Made by a program: the position numbers and the translations under genes
Assembly: GCF_000718785.1 (NCBI RefSeq)
Contig: NZ_JOCA01000005.1
Span: 305,916-369,915, forward strand
DNA from: Streptomyces sp. NRRL WC-3626
GTDB taxonomy: Bacteria; Actinomycetota; Actinomycetes; Streptomycetales; Streptomycetaceae
Direction of reading: 5' to 3'
Length of the DNA: 64,000 nt
Shown here: piece after piece, positions 41,551 to 51,300 of the stretch
How positions within the stretch are numbered: the first letter of the stretch is position 1
Layout of the letters: every line of letters begins with the position of its first letter
The notes under the pieces: model-generated
What the model was told of the DNA's origin: nothing
The model's input: the letters and a program-made list of their open reading frames with translations, nothing else
The model's database searches: none

Positions 41551-42192
41551 TCATGCAGGCGGATGCGAAGGGATGGAGGGGTTGTTCTCGCAGCCCAGGG
41601 AGTCAACCATGACCCTGGTGGAGTGCAAAAGATGCGTAAGGTGAGTAGTTTGTGATGCACCCTCGGTGAGAGTATCCGTCAACACGCCCGCCAAGGGTGT
41701 GATGTTTCCTTGCCTGGGAGAGGTGCCGGGGATCTTGCATTTTACGTAGATTCCGAAGTGGGTAACGCCCTTGAAATCTTTTGTGACATGCAGTTTCACA
41801 TCCTCGTTTGTGATCGTCACGACGCCGTCAGGCTTCTTTTTGTCGTCAAAATCGAACGGGAGGGAAGAAGGGCCGAATTCGAGCTTCAAAAACTTTCTGT
41901 CACCGGGCGTTCCGGCACTCATGGTACAGAGTTCAGATTCCCAGCGGCTTGCCTCCGGATCCCAAGGATCCATCTGCCGGTAATATTCCTCCCGAGCGCT
42001 GTGCAGGCTCACGCCACTTCTCTCGAGTTCTTCACCGCCTGCTTCCTTCTGCGCCCATTCCATTCCGGACTTTCCCAGCAATTCTGCGCAACCGTCAGTC
42101 GCGGGATTCGTTTGTTTCCCATCAGCGCCGCACGACGTAACTGTAAGGAGCAGTGCCGTCGCAATGAAGGATCTGGCTATGGTTTTCTTCAC
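41551..42192 (-). CDS. lipoprotein, candidate immunity partner of the 751-residue protein
   Basis: A 213-residue exported lipoprotein: KKTIARSFIATALLL then the lipobox TVTSCG. The mature part has four or more cysteines and a mostly beta region (VVTITNEDVKLHVTKDF). I know no family for it. The start GTG shares one base with the stop of the upstream gene (TAGTG), so translation is coupled. The gene is clearly AT-richer than most of the window. Membrane-anchored immunity lipoproteins are known for T7SS toxins in Firmicutes. Confidence 0.7.
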   Translation of the reverse strand: MKKTIARSFIATALLLTVTSCGADGKQTNPATDGCAELLGKSGMEWAQKEAGGEELERSGVSLHSAREEYYRQMDPWDPEASRWESELCTMSAGTPGDRKFLKLEFGPSSLPFDFDDKKKPDGVVTITNEDVKLHVTKDFKGVTHFGIYVKCKIPGTSPRQGNITPLAGVLTDTLTEGASQTTHLTHLLHSTRVMVDSLGCENNPSIPSHPPA

Positions 42193-44447
42193 TAGTAACC
42201 TCGGACGTCCTTGGTATCGCTACGGTTGCGTCCATCGTTGTAGGAGCTTTCCGCCTTGGTCGAGAAGTCCCAGGCGTCATCTTCGGACATTCCGTGTGCG
42301 TGTGCGTAGTTCAAAAAGGGCGTCATAGCATTCTGCTGTCCGTTTGCTCTAGCTTTTTCGATCCCTTCAAGGGCTTCCTCTTTATTATCGAATTCATTTT
42401 CCTTGAGCCAGTCGAGTGTCTGGTTCGACATGTAGGTCTCGGCCGCTCCGCCGCCTACCTCGAAGGCCAGCGGGACAGCGATCGCTGCGGCCGCACGAGT
42501 CGGGATGATGAGCTCCGAGGCCACGCCCACTGTTGTGCCGATAATGGCGCCGGCGGCAAAGTCTCGCCAAGCGCCTTGCTTCTCGAGTTCTCTGTTCGCG
42601 GCCTCTTTCTGATCGGCAAATTCTTGGCCGATGGCTTCGAAGCGAGTTTGATCTAGCATGCCGTGCATCATGATGCTGTGTAGGGCAACGCGTTTTACGT
42701 CTCCCTCATCGTCCCCTTGTGAGGCCATGAGGCTGGTTCCATAGGTCTGCTGAGCGGCCGAGATGGTGTTGTACGAGTCTTCGTCGCCCGCTAGAGCACG
42801 AAGGAAGTTAGTTGTGCCGGAAGACCCGAAATCGGCAAGATGATTATTCTCGGTGCCGAATCGGGCATTGCGTCCGTTGATGTCTTGGCTTCCGCCGAAG
42901 TCGGCGGTGGAATAGTTCAAGCTGTCGATATGGCCTGCTGCCATCTTTGCCAGGCTGTCGGCAATGCCTGGTTGCTTCTCGACCGCATCGGCTGATCCAT
43001 AGGTATCCACGATTTTGGACATGAGCGCGGTGCGGGCTTCCCTGGCCTCAATCTGCTCTTCGGTTTTCAGCGGCGGAATACTTGGACTCTTGTCATCGTA
43101 TGAGTGCCCCAACGTTGCCGCCTCCAGGGCATGGCCGAGGCTGTCAAACCCCTTGGGCTTGCCGTTATGGTCAACAGGCCAATCCCGCGCATCCTTTCCC
43201 TGGCCGACGAAGTAGTCCCAATTGCTGATCTTGTCACCCTCCAGTTCGGTCGAGCGGTTGAAGAAGTCCAGTGATGCCTCGGGATTGTGTCCGAGTGCTT
43301 CCATGTAGCCGGCCATGGGATCCGTTCCGAGGTCTTTGCCGTCCGAGTTCAGCCTCCAGGGCATGCCCAGCCCTGAACCCCATGCTTGACCTGTGGGGAT
43401 TCCTCCATCTCCGGTCAGGCGCCGTTCCGCGACAACGACAGCGGTTCCGAAGTCCTGGAGAAACTTGTTGTCGTAGACGCCATGGCGCATGAGATTGCTC
43501 ATTACCTGGAATCCATGCGGCGACGTACCACGGGTCTGGATGATGTCGTCACCGGCCTTGACCATGTCCGACTTCCAGCGTGTCATCTCCGGGCTGTCCG
43601 AGTGTGTCGCGGCGGCCAGCGTCAGGCTCCAGTTCTGCTGAAGTTCCTTGATTTCCTTGGGGTGGTCCAATCCAAGTCTGGAGCCGTCACTGGAGTCACC
43701 CATATCGGCCCAGTAATCCAGATTGCCCTTGACCCCGACCTCGAGGGCGAAGCGCTCGGCGAAGTGCCGGTCGCCCCTGTTGTCCTCGAAGTACTGGTTC
43801 AGGCGGGCGATCTCCTCGGGGGAGGCGTCGTCGCCCTTGGCGACGATCTTCGCGGCAGCCTTCGCGTCCTGGGCGTCCTGTGTCCTGCCCGCCTGCTTGA
43901 GAGATTCGTAGTCCGTGCCCGAGAAGTTGTGCTGGTCCTTGCCGACCAAGGTGCGCAGTGCCCGTGCGGCGGTCGCGTCGGCCTCGTTGGCCTTGGCCAG
44001 GGCTGACTTGATCTCGCCCCGGGCCTTCGCGAAGTCGTCCCCGGAGGGGTCCGGTCCGGTGAAGTCCTTGCTGCGACGCCCCGGGTGGACGAGGTACTCG
44101 ACCGAGCCGTCCGCGGTGATGTGCAGCCCCTTGCCGTGTGCGGCCTCCACGACGTCCTGAAGGGCCTTCTTCGCCGCCTTGAACTCGGCCAGGGCGTCGC
44201 GGAGGATGTTCCGGATGCTCTGAGCCTCCGTTGCCGCGTCGCAGAACTCCTTGGCGGTCTTCCTGACGAAGGGGAGAGTGACGCCGGCGTTCTCTCCCTT
44301 CCAGTCCGCCTTCCCGGCCTTCTTCAGCAGTCCCTTGGCAGCCTTCTCCTCCAGCTTCTCGAGCTTCTTGACCGTCTCGGTCCAGTCGTCGACGGCGTTC
44401 TTGAGGCTGCCCAGACGGGCGTTGAGGAGGTTCTCGAAGTTCAGCAC
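42192..44447 (-). CDS. large ESX-associated helical protein (DUF6571-like), candidate effector
   Basis: A 751-residue protein. The N-terminal third is a long helical region with DWKGENAGVTLPFVRKTAKEF, a WxG-type turn like LXG/WXG effectors. The centre (residues 250-500) is conserved-looking, with GFQVMSNLMRHGVYDNKFL. The C-terminal part includes GAIIGTTVGVASELIIPTRAAAAIAVPLAF in two hydrophobic runs that may enter a membrane, and a charged end. I recall such proteins as DUF6571 but cannot confirm. The C-terminal half of the gene is AT-richer than the N-terminal half. Confidence 0.7.
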   Translation of the reverse strand: MLNFENLLNARLGSLKNAVDDWTETVKKLEKLEEKAAKGLLKKAGKADWKGENAGVTLPFVRKTAKEFCDAATEAQSIRNILRDALAEFKAAKKALQDVVEAAHGKGLHITADGSVEYLVHPGRRSKDFTGPDPSGDDFAKARGEIKSALAKANEADATAARALRTLVGKDQHNFSGTDYESLKQAGRTQDAQDAKAAAKIVAKGDDASPEEIARLNQYFEDNRGDRHFAERFALEVGVKGNLDYWADMGDSSDGSRLGLDHPKEIKELQQNWSLTLAAATHSDSPEMTRWKSDMVKAGDDIIQTRGTSPHGFQVMSNLMRHGVYDNKFLQDFGTAVVVAERRLTGDGGIPTGQAWGSGLGMPWRLNSDGKDLGTDPMAGYMEALGHNPEASLDFFNRSTELEGDKISNWDYFVGQGKDARDWPVDHNGKPKGFDSLGHALEAATLGHSYDDKSPSIPPLKTEEQIEAREARTALMSKIVDTYGSADAVEKQPGIADSLAKMAAGHIDSLNYSTADFGGSQDINGRNARFGTENNHLADFGSSGTTNFLRALAGDEDSYNTISAAQQTYGTSLMASQGDDEGDVKRVALHSIMMHGMLDQTRFEAIGQEFADQKEAANRELEKQGAWRDFAAGAIIGTTVGVASELIIPTRAAAAIAVPLAFEVGGGAAETYMSNQTLDWLKENEFDNKEEALEGIEKARANGQQNAMTPFLNYAHAHGMSEDDAWDFSTKAESSYNDGRNRSDTKDVRGY

Positions 44448-44456
44448 GGCGCGGCC

Positions 44457-44888
44457 CTACTTGAAGTGCTTGTTGATCTGCTCGACGGACAGGTTGGTCA
44501 CCAGTACCTCTTCATGCTTGGTGTGCGTCAGGACCGTGTCCTCGAGGTGGTTGTGGATGTGGGCGCACGCACTGAGAAGCGCTTCTGCCTGAGACCGCCA
44601 GGTGTCCCACGCGGCCCACATCGCCGAGCCGGTCTCGAAGCTGTCCTCGTTCAGACTGTTCGCCGCGGTGTCGGTGGTGGCACCGGCGTGGAACGCGTCC
44701 GCCTCGAAACCGTGGTGAAGCTCCTGCGCCTCGTTCCCGACAGCCTTCAGATCGGGGGACGTCACCGCGTAGTTGCTGCCGCCGGCCCCGCCGCCCCCGG
44801 ACGCGGGCAACTGGTTCAGCCGCGTACTGCTCTGCTGCCGCGCGAGTGCCTCGCTGCGGGCCTGGCCCCACATCTCCTCGAATGACAC
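44457..44888 (-). CDS. small helical partner protein, WXG-like
   Basis: A 143-residue protein. After a Gly-rich stretch (LPASGGGGAGGSN) it has two helices around GSAMWAAWDTWRSQAEALL, which resemble the WXG fold without a strict WxG. It directly precedes the 751-residue gene and may be its dimer partner for export. GTG 44888 has GAAGGAAC upstream. Confidence 0.65.
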   Translation of the reverse strand: MSFEEMWGQARSEALARQQSSTRLNQLPASGGGGAGGSNYAVTSPDLKAVGNEAQELHHGFEADAFHAGATTDTAANSLNEDSFETGSAMWAAWDTWRSQAEALLSACAHIHNHLEDTVLTHTKHEEVLVTNLSVEQINKHFK

Positions 44889-44940
44889 GTAGGTTCCTTC
44901 GCGATGTCGCTGACGGCTGGTCGTGCGGTGACGTCCGGGT

Positions 44941-46266
44941 TCAGTGCTGCCGACCCTGACCGGGCCCAGTCCCGGGCGGGGGCCCGTAACTCGGTGGGTA
45001 GGGCGGAGCCGCCGGAACCGGGGTCGCGCGTCGGCGACGGGCACGGAGGGCTACGAGCAGGGCCACGGCCCCCGCCAGGACCGCGGCGGCTGCGGCGCCC
45101 AGAGCCACCCACGGAGGCTTGCCGCCCTCGTCGTCGGCCAAGTCCGCGACCGCGGGCTTCGGCTCGTCGGCGCCTGCGGATGCTGACGCCTCTGCCGACG
45201 GAGCCGCCGAAGCTGCCGCGGCCAGGTCGGGCAGGGGGTACTCGTCGGCAGGCCCGGGGTCACCCGGGTCGGTGAGAGCGATCCGGGGACGGACGACGCC
45301 GTAGCCGATGGAATCCGTACGCTCCGTGTCGCTCTCGGCCTTCCCGGCGGTGTTCAGCATGACCCTGAGAACCTGGTAATTGGTCCAGTCGGGATGCTTG
45401 GCCCAGATGAGCGCGGCAGAGGCTGACGCCAGAGCGGCCGACGCGCTGGTCCCGTTGCTTTCGCAGACTCCTGTACGTCCGGTGCAGGCGCTGATGACGT
45501 CTCCACCGGGGGCCGTGAGGTCGACCTGAGGACCGCGCTGGGATTCCTTCAACGTCTTGGCGCTCTTGTCGGTGGCCCCCACGCCCACAACGCCCGGAGT
45601 AGCCGCCGGATACTCCAGCAGATTGGACTTGTTTCCGCTGTTGCCGACGGCTGCAAAGATCAGTTTTCCCTTGTCGACGGCGTACCGCACCGCCGATGCC
45701 AACTCGGCGGTTCCGACGTTCCGTCTGCCCGGAGCGTTCGAGCTGCCCATGGAGATGTTGATGATCTGTGCTTCCGTGTCCGCCGCGTAGCGGATGGCCT
45801 GTGTCAGGACGCGTGAGTACTCCGCCTTGCCGTCGACCTTGCCGAAGTCCTCCATGGCGTAGCGCATCCGGATAGGGAGGATCTTGGCGTCCGGCGCGAG
45901 ACCGTAGGAACCCAGGCCCGTACCCCGTGCTCCCGTGGCCGCGATCAACGCTGCCATGGATGTCCCATGGCCCTCGATGTCGGTGTGCTCGTCGCCGCGT
46001 TTCTCGGAGTAGTCCTTGCCGTCCAGGACTTGGCCCTTCAGGTCGGCGAGAGTGTGGTCGACGCCGGAGTCGATCACCGCGACGGTGATGCCCTTGCCGG
46101 TGCTGACCTTCCACATCTCCTCTGCGCGCATGACGTCTAGGTGCCACTGCATGTCACGAACCGATTCGGCGTGGGCGGGGGTGGCGGCGACGCCCACGAG
46201 CCACAGGCCGAGAGCAGCCGATGCAACTGAGAGAGGCCGCCGTGATCGTTTGCTGCTGGCGCGCAT
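44941..46266 (-). CDS. type VII secretion mycosin (subtilisin-like serine protease) 2
   Basis: A second mycosin, 441 residues. Signal peptide ends near AHAES (33). Triad: Asp66 (VIDSGVD), His100 (GHGTSMAALI) and Ser274 (GTSASAAL), with VGNSGN as the oxyanion segment. A Pro/Ala/Glu-rich linker leads to a membrane helix (about 391-411, VALGAAAAAVLAGAVALLVAL) and a basic, Pro-rich cytoplasmic tail. ATG 46266 has AGGAAGG upstream. It lies on the opposite strand and far from mycosin 1. Confidence 0.93.
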   Translation of the reverse strand: MRASSKRSRRPLSVASAALGLWLVGVAATPAHAESVRDMQWHLDVMRAEEMWKVSTGKGITVAVIDSGVDHTLADLKGQVLDGKDYSEKRGDEHTDIEGHGTSMAALIAATGARGTGLGSYGLAPDAKILPIRMRYAMEDFGKVDGKAEYSRVLTQAIRYAADTEAQIINISMGSSNAPGRRNVGTAELASAVRYAVDKGKLIFAAVGNSGNKSNLLEYPAATPGVVGVGATDKSAKTLKESQRGPQVDLTAPGGDVISACTGRTGVCESNGTSASAALASASAALIWAKHPDWTNYQVLRVMLNTAGKAESDTERTDSIGYGVVRPRIALTDPGDPGPADEYPLPDLAAAASAAPSAEASASAGADEPKPAVADLADDEGGKPPWVALGAAAAAVLAGAVALLVALRARRRRATPVPAAPPYPPSYGPPPGTGPGQGRQH

Positions 46267-46300
46267 GTGCCTTCCTGGTGTGCTGAGGTGATCTGGGGGA

Positions 46301-47857
46301 TCAGTCGACGACAGGCGGAACCGGACGACGGTCCCTGCGAGCCCAGGTCTCTTCCTCTTCCTCGAGGTAACCCGGACGCTCCCCCTGATCCTGCCGACGG
46401 TCCCGGCGGGAGATTGACTGAGGGGCCGAGTGCGGGCCACCGCTCACGCGACCGGTTGAACCGCGCACAGACCCGCCAGTGTCCGACTGGCGCACCAGGC
46501 CGACGCCTCCTGGCGTGAAGGGACGTGCGCCGGTGGATCCCGGCTGAGTCGGCCGGTTGGCGGCGACACCGCCCGTTCCCGTTGCAAGGCGACGTGCTCC
46601 GCCCGTACCGCTCTGCCCGGCTGCTGTACCTCCTCCGGTCGGAACCCCGGGAGCCATAGCACGGCCCATGGGCGCGTGGCTTTGTGCTGCACGCCCGTTG
46701 CCCGGATCGGCGCCGATCACGGTGCCCCGGGGGATGCCGGTAGCTGGCCTCCCTGCACCGGGCGCCACGGGACGCCCTCCGACGATCCCTGTCTCGCCGG
46801 GAACACGCAGTCGGCCTCCGGCGGGTGTTCCCTGACCCGGCAGCAGAGAAGGCCGAGAGGTTGGCGTGATCTGCTGAGGGCTGTACGAACCACGGCCAGG
46901 CAGCGTGGGCGGCACGATCACCGGCTGGGAGGTGGGCCCGGCGTCGGCACGTGAGCCGGTGACGGCTTGAGGCGGTACCGGGCTATTGGCAGCCAGGGAT
47001 GGACTGTCGGGCATGCTGGCCACGCCGTCGATCTCCATGGCGGCCGGCCTTGTGGGCGTCTGGTCCGCGTGGGAAGCCGGAATGCCACCGGACGGGGCCG
47101 CATAGGTTCCGACCGGTGCTGTTGCCGGAGCGGGGGAACGTCCTCCGGGGGCATCGACGCCGGTGGAAGACGTGCTCGCTGACGAAGGGCCCCCCGACGG
47201 GGCGACGTCTCGACCCGGACCCCGCCACTCCGTCGACTCGAGGTGGTCGGCCGGCGGCGCAAACGTAGGCGGCTCCACACTGCTCACCTGCTGTGCCGAG
47301 TACTCGTACGTCTGCGCCAGCTTCCGGAGCTGCTGGACGGCCTCCGCTCGTGCCGCCTCCATGCGCTGCTGCGCCGCCGTCGCGTCGGACTGGGCCGTCT
47401 GCGCGAGCTCGCGGGCCTCGGGATCGTTGCGGGCACCCGGGTCCTGCGCGGCCGCGAGGTTCTTCCGGGCGTCGGCCAGGTCCGCCTTGGCCCGGGCCGT
47501 CTCGGAGGTGGCCGGCATCGCCGCCTTGGCCTCGGCGACCGCCTGGGCCACCGTGGCCATCCAGCGGGACGCCACTTCCGCGTACTGGCCCAGGCGGAGC
47601 GTCGCGGCCGCGCTCTGCCCGCCCCAGTCACGGAAGGCGTCTCCGGCGTCCCCTTGCCATTCGAGGCCCTTGACATACGTCATGAGGTCGTCGCCGATCC
47701 CCGTGATCGTCGAAGAGGCCTTGGCGAGTTTCGTGGCGAGGTGAGATGCGCCTTCCGAGCTCGCCGAGTCGAGAAGCGCCGCCAGCTGCTCGTGCGTCAT
47801 GGACTCGAAGTCCGTGCGGGCCTGTTGCGGTGCTTTCCGGCGTGGCTGTTCGGCCAT
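46301..47857 (-). CDS. WXG/PPE-like ESX protein with proline-rich tail
   Basis: A 518-residue protein. Residues 20-205 are helical with a WQGDAGDAFRDW turn at W68 and long coiled-coil-like helices (ARAKADLADARKNLAAAQ). The rest is Pro/Gly/Ser/Thr-rich and low in structure, as in the PPE and EspB-type ESX substrates. Its ATG overlaps the TGA of the preceding gene (TGATG). It may be secreted or act at the cell surface. Confidence 0.75.
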   Translation of the reverse strand: MAEQPRRKAPQQARTDFESMTHEQLAALLDSASSEGASHLATKLAKASSTITGIGDDLMTYVKGLEWQGDAGDAFRDWGGQSAAATLRLGQYAEVASRWMATVAQAVAEAKAAMPATSETARAKADLADARKNLAAAQDPGARNDPEARELAQTAQSDATAAQQRMEAARAEAVQQLRKLAQTYEYSAQQVSSVEPPTFAPPADHLESTEWRGPGRDVAPSGGPSSASTSSTGVDAPGGRSPAPATAPVGTYAAPSGGIPASHADQTPTRPAAMEIDGVASMPDSPSLAANSPVPPQAVTGSRADAGPTSQPVIVPPTLPGRGSYSPQQITPTSRPSLLPGQGTPAGGRLRVPGETGIVGGRPVAPGAGRPATGIPRGTVIGADPGNGRAAQSHAPMGRAMAPGVPTGGGTAAGQSGTGGARRLATGTGGVAANRPTQPGSTGARPFTPGGVGLVRQSDTGGSVRGSTGRVSGGPHSAPQSISRRDRRQDQGERPGYLEEEEETWARRDRRPVPPVVD

Positions 47858-48351
47858 CAGTAGATCCCCTTCTCCGAGGTGGACCCGGGCGCATCGGCCG
47901 TGCCGGCGCGCCGCTCCGCATACGGATCCCGCCCCACGACGTAGTACCTCTCCGCCTCCGCGTTGACCGCCCTCATCCGCGCCCTGATGTCCGCGTCCAG
48001 GTTCTCGTAGCCCACCCGTGACGCCTGTACCGCCAGCCCCATGCCCTCGATCTGCGCGCCGAGCGCCTTGGAGAGCTGCTCCAGTTCGTCGTGGACGATG
48101 GCGTACGAGTCGTAGAGGAACTGCGCTTCCCTGAACTCCGCCGCGCCCAACTGGAGGCGGGACAGTCGGTCCTGGCCGACCCTGCCCGGTGCGGCCTCGG
48201 ACTCGTCGAGTTCCCGCAGCAGTTCGTCGACGCGCTTCTTGAAGCCCTTCATCGCGCCGTGCTGGATGTCCAGCGCCATCGCCGGGTTCACACCCGACAG
48301 CGTGTCGAACGCCTTCCCCGTGTCCGGCGCGCCGCCCCCGTCCGCACTCAC
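47857..48351 (-). CDS. helical protein of the eccC operon, function unknown
   Basis: A 164-residue protein without signal or membrane helix. It is helical, with KKRVDELLRELDESEAA and QFLYDSYAIVHDELEQLSKA, and ends in a disordered tail. That is the size and pattern of WXG-type helper proteins, but no WXG turn is present. The GTG at 48351 follows the eccC stop by 41 bases, and its own stop overlaps the next ATG. Confidence 0.65.
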   Translation of the reverse strand: MSADGGGAPDTGKAFDTLSGVNPAMALDIQHGAMKGFKKRVDELLRELDESEAAPGRVGQDRLSRLQLGAAEFREAQFLYDSYAIVHDELEQLSKALGAQIEGMGLAVQASRVGYENLDADIRARMRAVNAEAERYYVVGRDPYAERRAGTADAPGSTSEKGIY

Positions 48352-48392
48352 CTCGACTGCCTCCCCGTCACTCTCCGTTTCCGTCGATCACC

Positions 48393-51300
48393 CTAATGCC
48401 GTTGCGGAAGCAAGCCCACTTGAATCAGCGGCGTACCGCGCTTGCGCGAGACGAACACGCCACGTCCGGGGGGCATGGGCCGGGCCCGTACGTTGCCGAG
48501 GATGTCGCCCTCGCTCGGATCGCCCGACAGGACCACCCCCTGGGCACCGAGTTCCTTCATGCGCTGCATGAACGACTCGAACATCGCCCGGGACGCCCCG
48601 GCCGAGCTGCGCGCGATGACGAACCTCACGCCCACGTCCCGCGCGAAGGGCAGGTGCTCCACCAGCGGGGAGAGCGGGTTGCCGGAGCTGGTGGCGACCA
48701 GTTCGTGGTCGTCGACGACGACGAACAGCTGGGGGCCGCTCCACCAGCTGCGGTCCCGCAGCTGCTGCGGTGTGATGTCCGGCCTGGGCGCCCGCTTCTC
48801 CATGAACTGCCGTACGGCGTCCATGTGTACCTGCATCGCCGACGCCATGGGGGCGTACTCCAGCAGGTGGCTCTCCGGCACCGCCTCCAGCATGGTGCGC
48901 CGGTAGTCGCCGACCACGATCCTGGCCTCGTCCGGGGTGTACCGCTCCGCGATCTGTTTGGCGATCAGGCGTAGCAGATTGGTCTTGCCCGACTCGCTCT
49001 CGCCGAAGACGAGGAAGAAGGGGTCGGTGTCGAAGTCGACGAACACCGGCTCCAGACCGGCCTCGTCGATGCCGATCGCGATGCCGCGCTGCGGGAACTC
49101 GAAGCCCTTGGGCAACTGGTCGGCGGGGAGTTTGCGGGGGAGCAGACGGACCGTGGGCGCGGGCGGACCCTGCCAGTTCTCCCTGACCGACCGGACCAGC
49201 CGGGCCGTGGCGTCGGACAGGTCGTCCGGGGTGGAGGAGGCGTCGATCCGGGGCATCGCCGCCATGAAGTGCAACTTGGCGGGAACCTGACCCCGGCCCG
49301 GCACCCCCGTCGGCACGTTCAGGGCGACCTTGCGGTCGAACTCGGAGTCCATGGCGTCGCCGAGGCGCAGCTCCAGCCGGCCAAGGATCTGGTCCTTGAG
49401 GACCGCACGCACCTCCATGTAGCGCGAGGCGGAGAGGACCACATGGATCCCGTGGCCCAGACCACGGGCGGCGATGTCGTTGACGACGCCTTCGAGGCCC
49501 TCGTAGTCGTTGCGGAAGTTGCCCCAGCCGTCGACGACGAGGAAGACGTCGCCCCACGGCTCGCCGGGCAGGTCGCCGGCGGCGCGGCGCCGGCGGTAGG
49601 TGGCGACCGAGTCGATGGCGTGCGCCCGGAAGAACTGCTCGCGGCGGTTGAGGATGCCGGCGACCTCGGCGACCGTACGCCGTACGCGCTCGGGGTCGAG
49701 ACGGGAGGCGACGCCGCCCACGTGCGGCAGGTCGGCCACCGCCGACAGGCCGCCACCGCCGAAGTCCAGGGCGTAGAACTGCACTTCGTGCGGTGTGTGG
49801 GTGAGCGCGAAGGAGGCGATCAGGGTACGCAACAGGGTCGACTTGCCCGACTGGGGGCCGCCGACCACCAGCATGTGGCCCGCCGCGGCGGAGAAGTCCT
49901 GGTACAGGATCTCCCGCTTCTGCTCGAAGGGCTTGTCGACCAGCCCGAGCGGCACGGTCAGAGCGCCCGGCACCGCGAACTCCGGCGGGTGGACGCCCCG
50001 TTCGGCGGAGACCGACAGCGCGGGCAGCAGTTCGTCCAGCGACGGGGCCCGGTCCAGCGGCGGCAGCCACACCTGGTGCGCGGGCACTCCCTGCCCCTCG
50101 AGCCGCTGTACGACGACGTCCAGGACGGTGTCGGCCAGCGCGTCGTCCTCCTGTCGGTGGTCGGGGCCCGGCACCCGTGCCGGATCCGGCGCCGCGTACG
50201 TCACCGGCACCGGGGCCGCGGTGAACAGGGCCGGCCGGCGCTCGACGGGCAGCCCGGTCCCGCGGCCGGTGTCCTGGCCGCCCGCGCGGTACGTCCCCGA
50301 CACGTACGCCGCCTTGAACCGCACCATCTCGTCCGTGCCGCTCTTCAGATACCCCGAACCGGGCACGGAGGGCAGGTGATAGGCGTCCGGCACGCCGATC
50401 GCGGCGCGGGACTCGGCGGCGGAGAACGTCCGCAGACCGATCCGGTACGACAGATAGGTGTCCAGTCCGCGCAGCCGGCCCTCCTCCAGCCGCTGCGAGG
50501 CCAGCAGCAGATGCACGCCGAGCGAACGGCCGATGCGCCCGATCTGGATGAACATGTCGATGAAGTCGGGCTTCGCGGTGAGGAGTTCGCTGAACTCGTC
50601 GATCACGATCACCAGCGAGGCCAGCGGCTCCAGTGGGACCCCGGCCGCGCGAGCCTTCTCGTAGTCGTGGATGTTCGCGTAGTTGCCGGCCGCGCGCAGC
50701 AGCTCCTGGCGGCGCTGCAGTTCACCGCGGATCGCGTCGCCCATGCGGTCGACCAGGGTCAGATCGTCCGCGAGGTTGGTGATCACGGCCGCCACGTGCG
50801 GCATCCGGGACATGCCCGCGAAGGTGGCGCCGCCCTTGAAGTCGGCCAGGACGAAGTTCAGCGTCTCGGAGGAGTGGGTGACCGCCAGCCCGAGTACCAG
50901 GGTGCGCAGCAGTTCGGACTTGCCGGAACCGGTCGCGCCCACGCACAGGCCGTGCGGGCCCATGCCGTCCTGGGCGGCCTCCTTGAGGTCCAGCATCACG
51001 GGCCGGCCGTCCTCGCCGACGCCGATCGGCACCCGCAGACGCTCCGGGGTCGACCTCGGCCGCCAGGTCCGCGCGACGTCCACCGCCGCCGCGTCCCCCA
51101 GGCCGAGCAGCTCGGTGAAGTCCAGGTTGGCGAGGAGGGGTTCGTCGTCGTCCCCGCCGCCCAGCCGCAGCGGCGCCAGCTGCCGCGCGAGTGCCTCGGC
51201 GGCGGGCAGGGACAGCACGTCGGGCTCACCCTCGTAGGCGATCCCGGAACCCGAGTCGAGCCACAGCCGGTCCGGCCGTACGACGACCGACAGGTCACCG

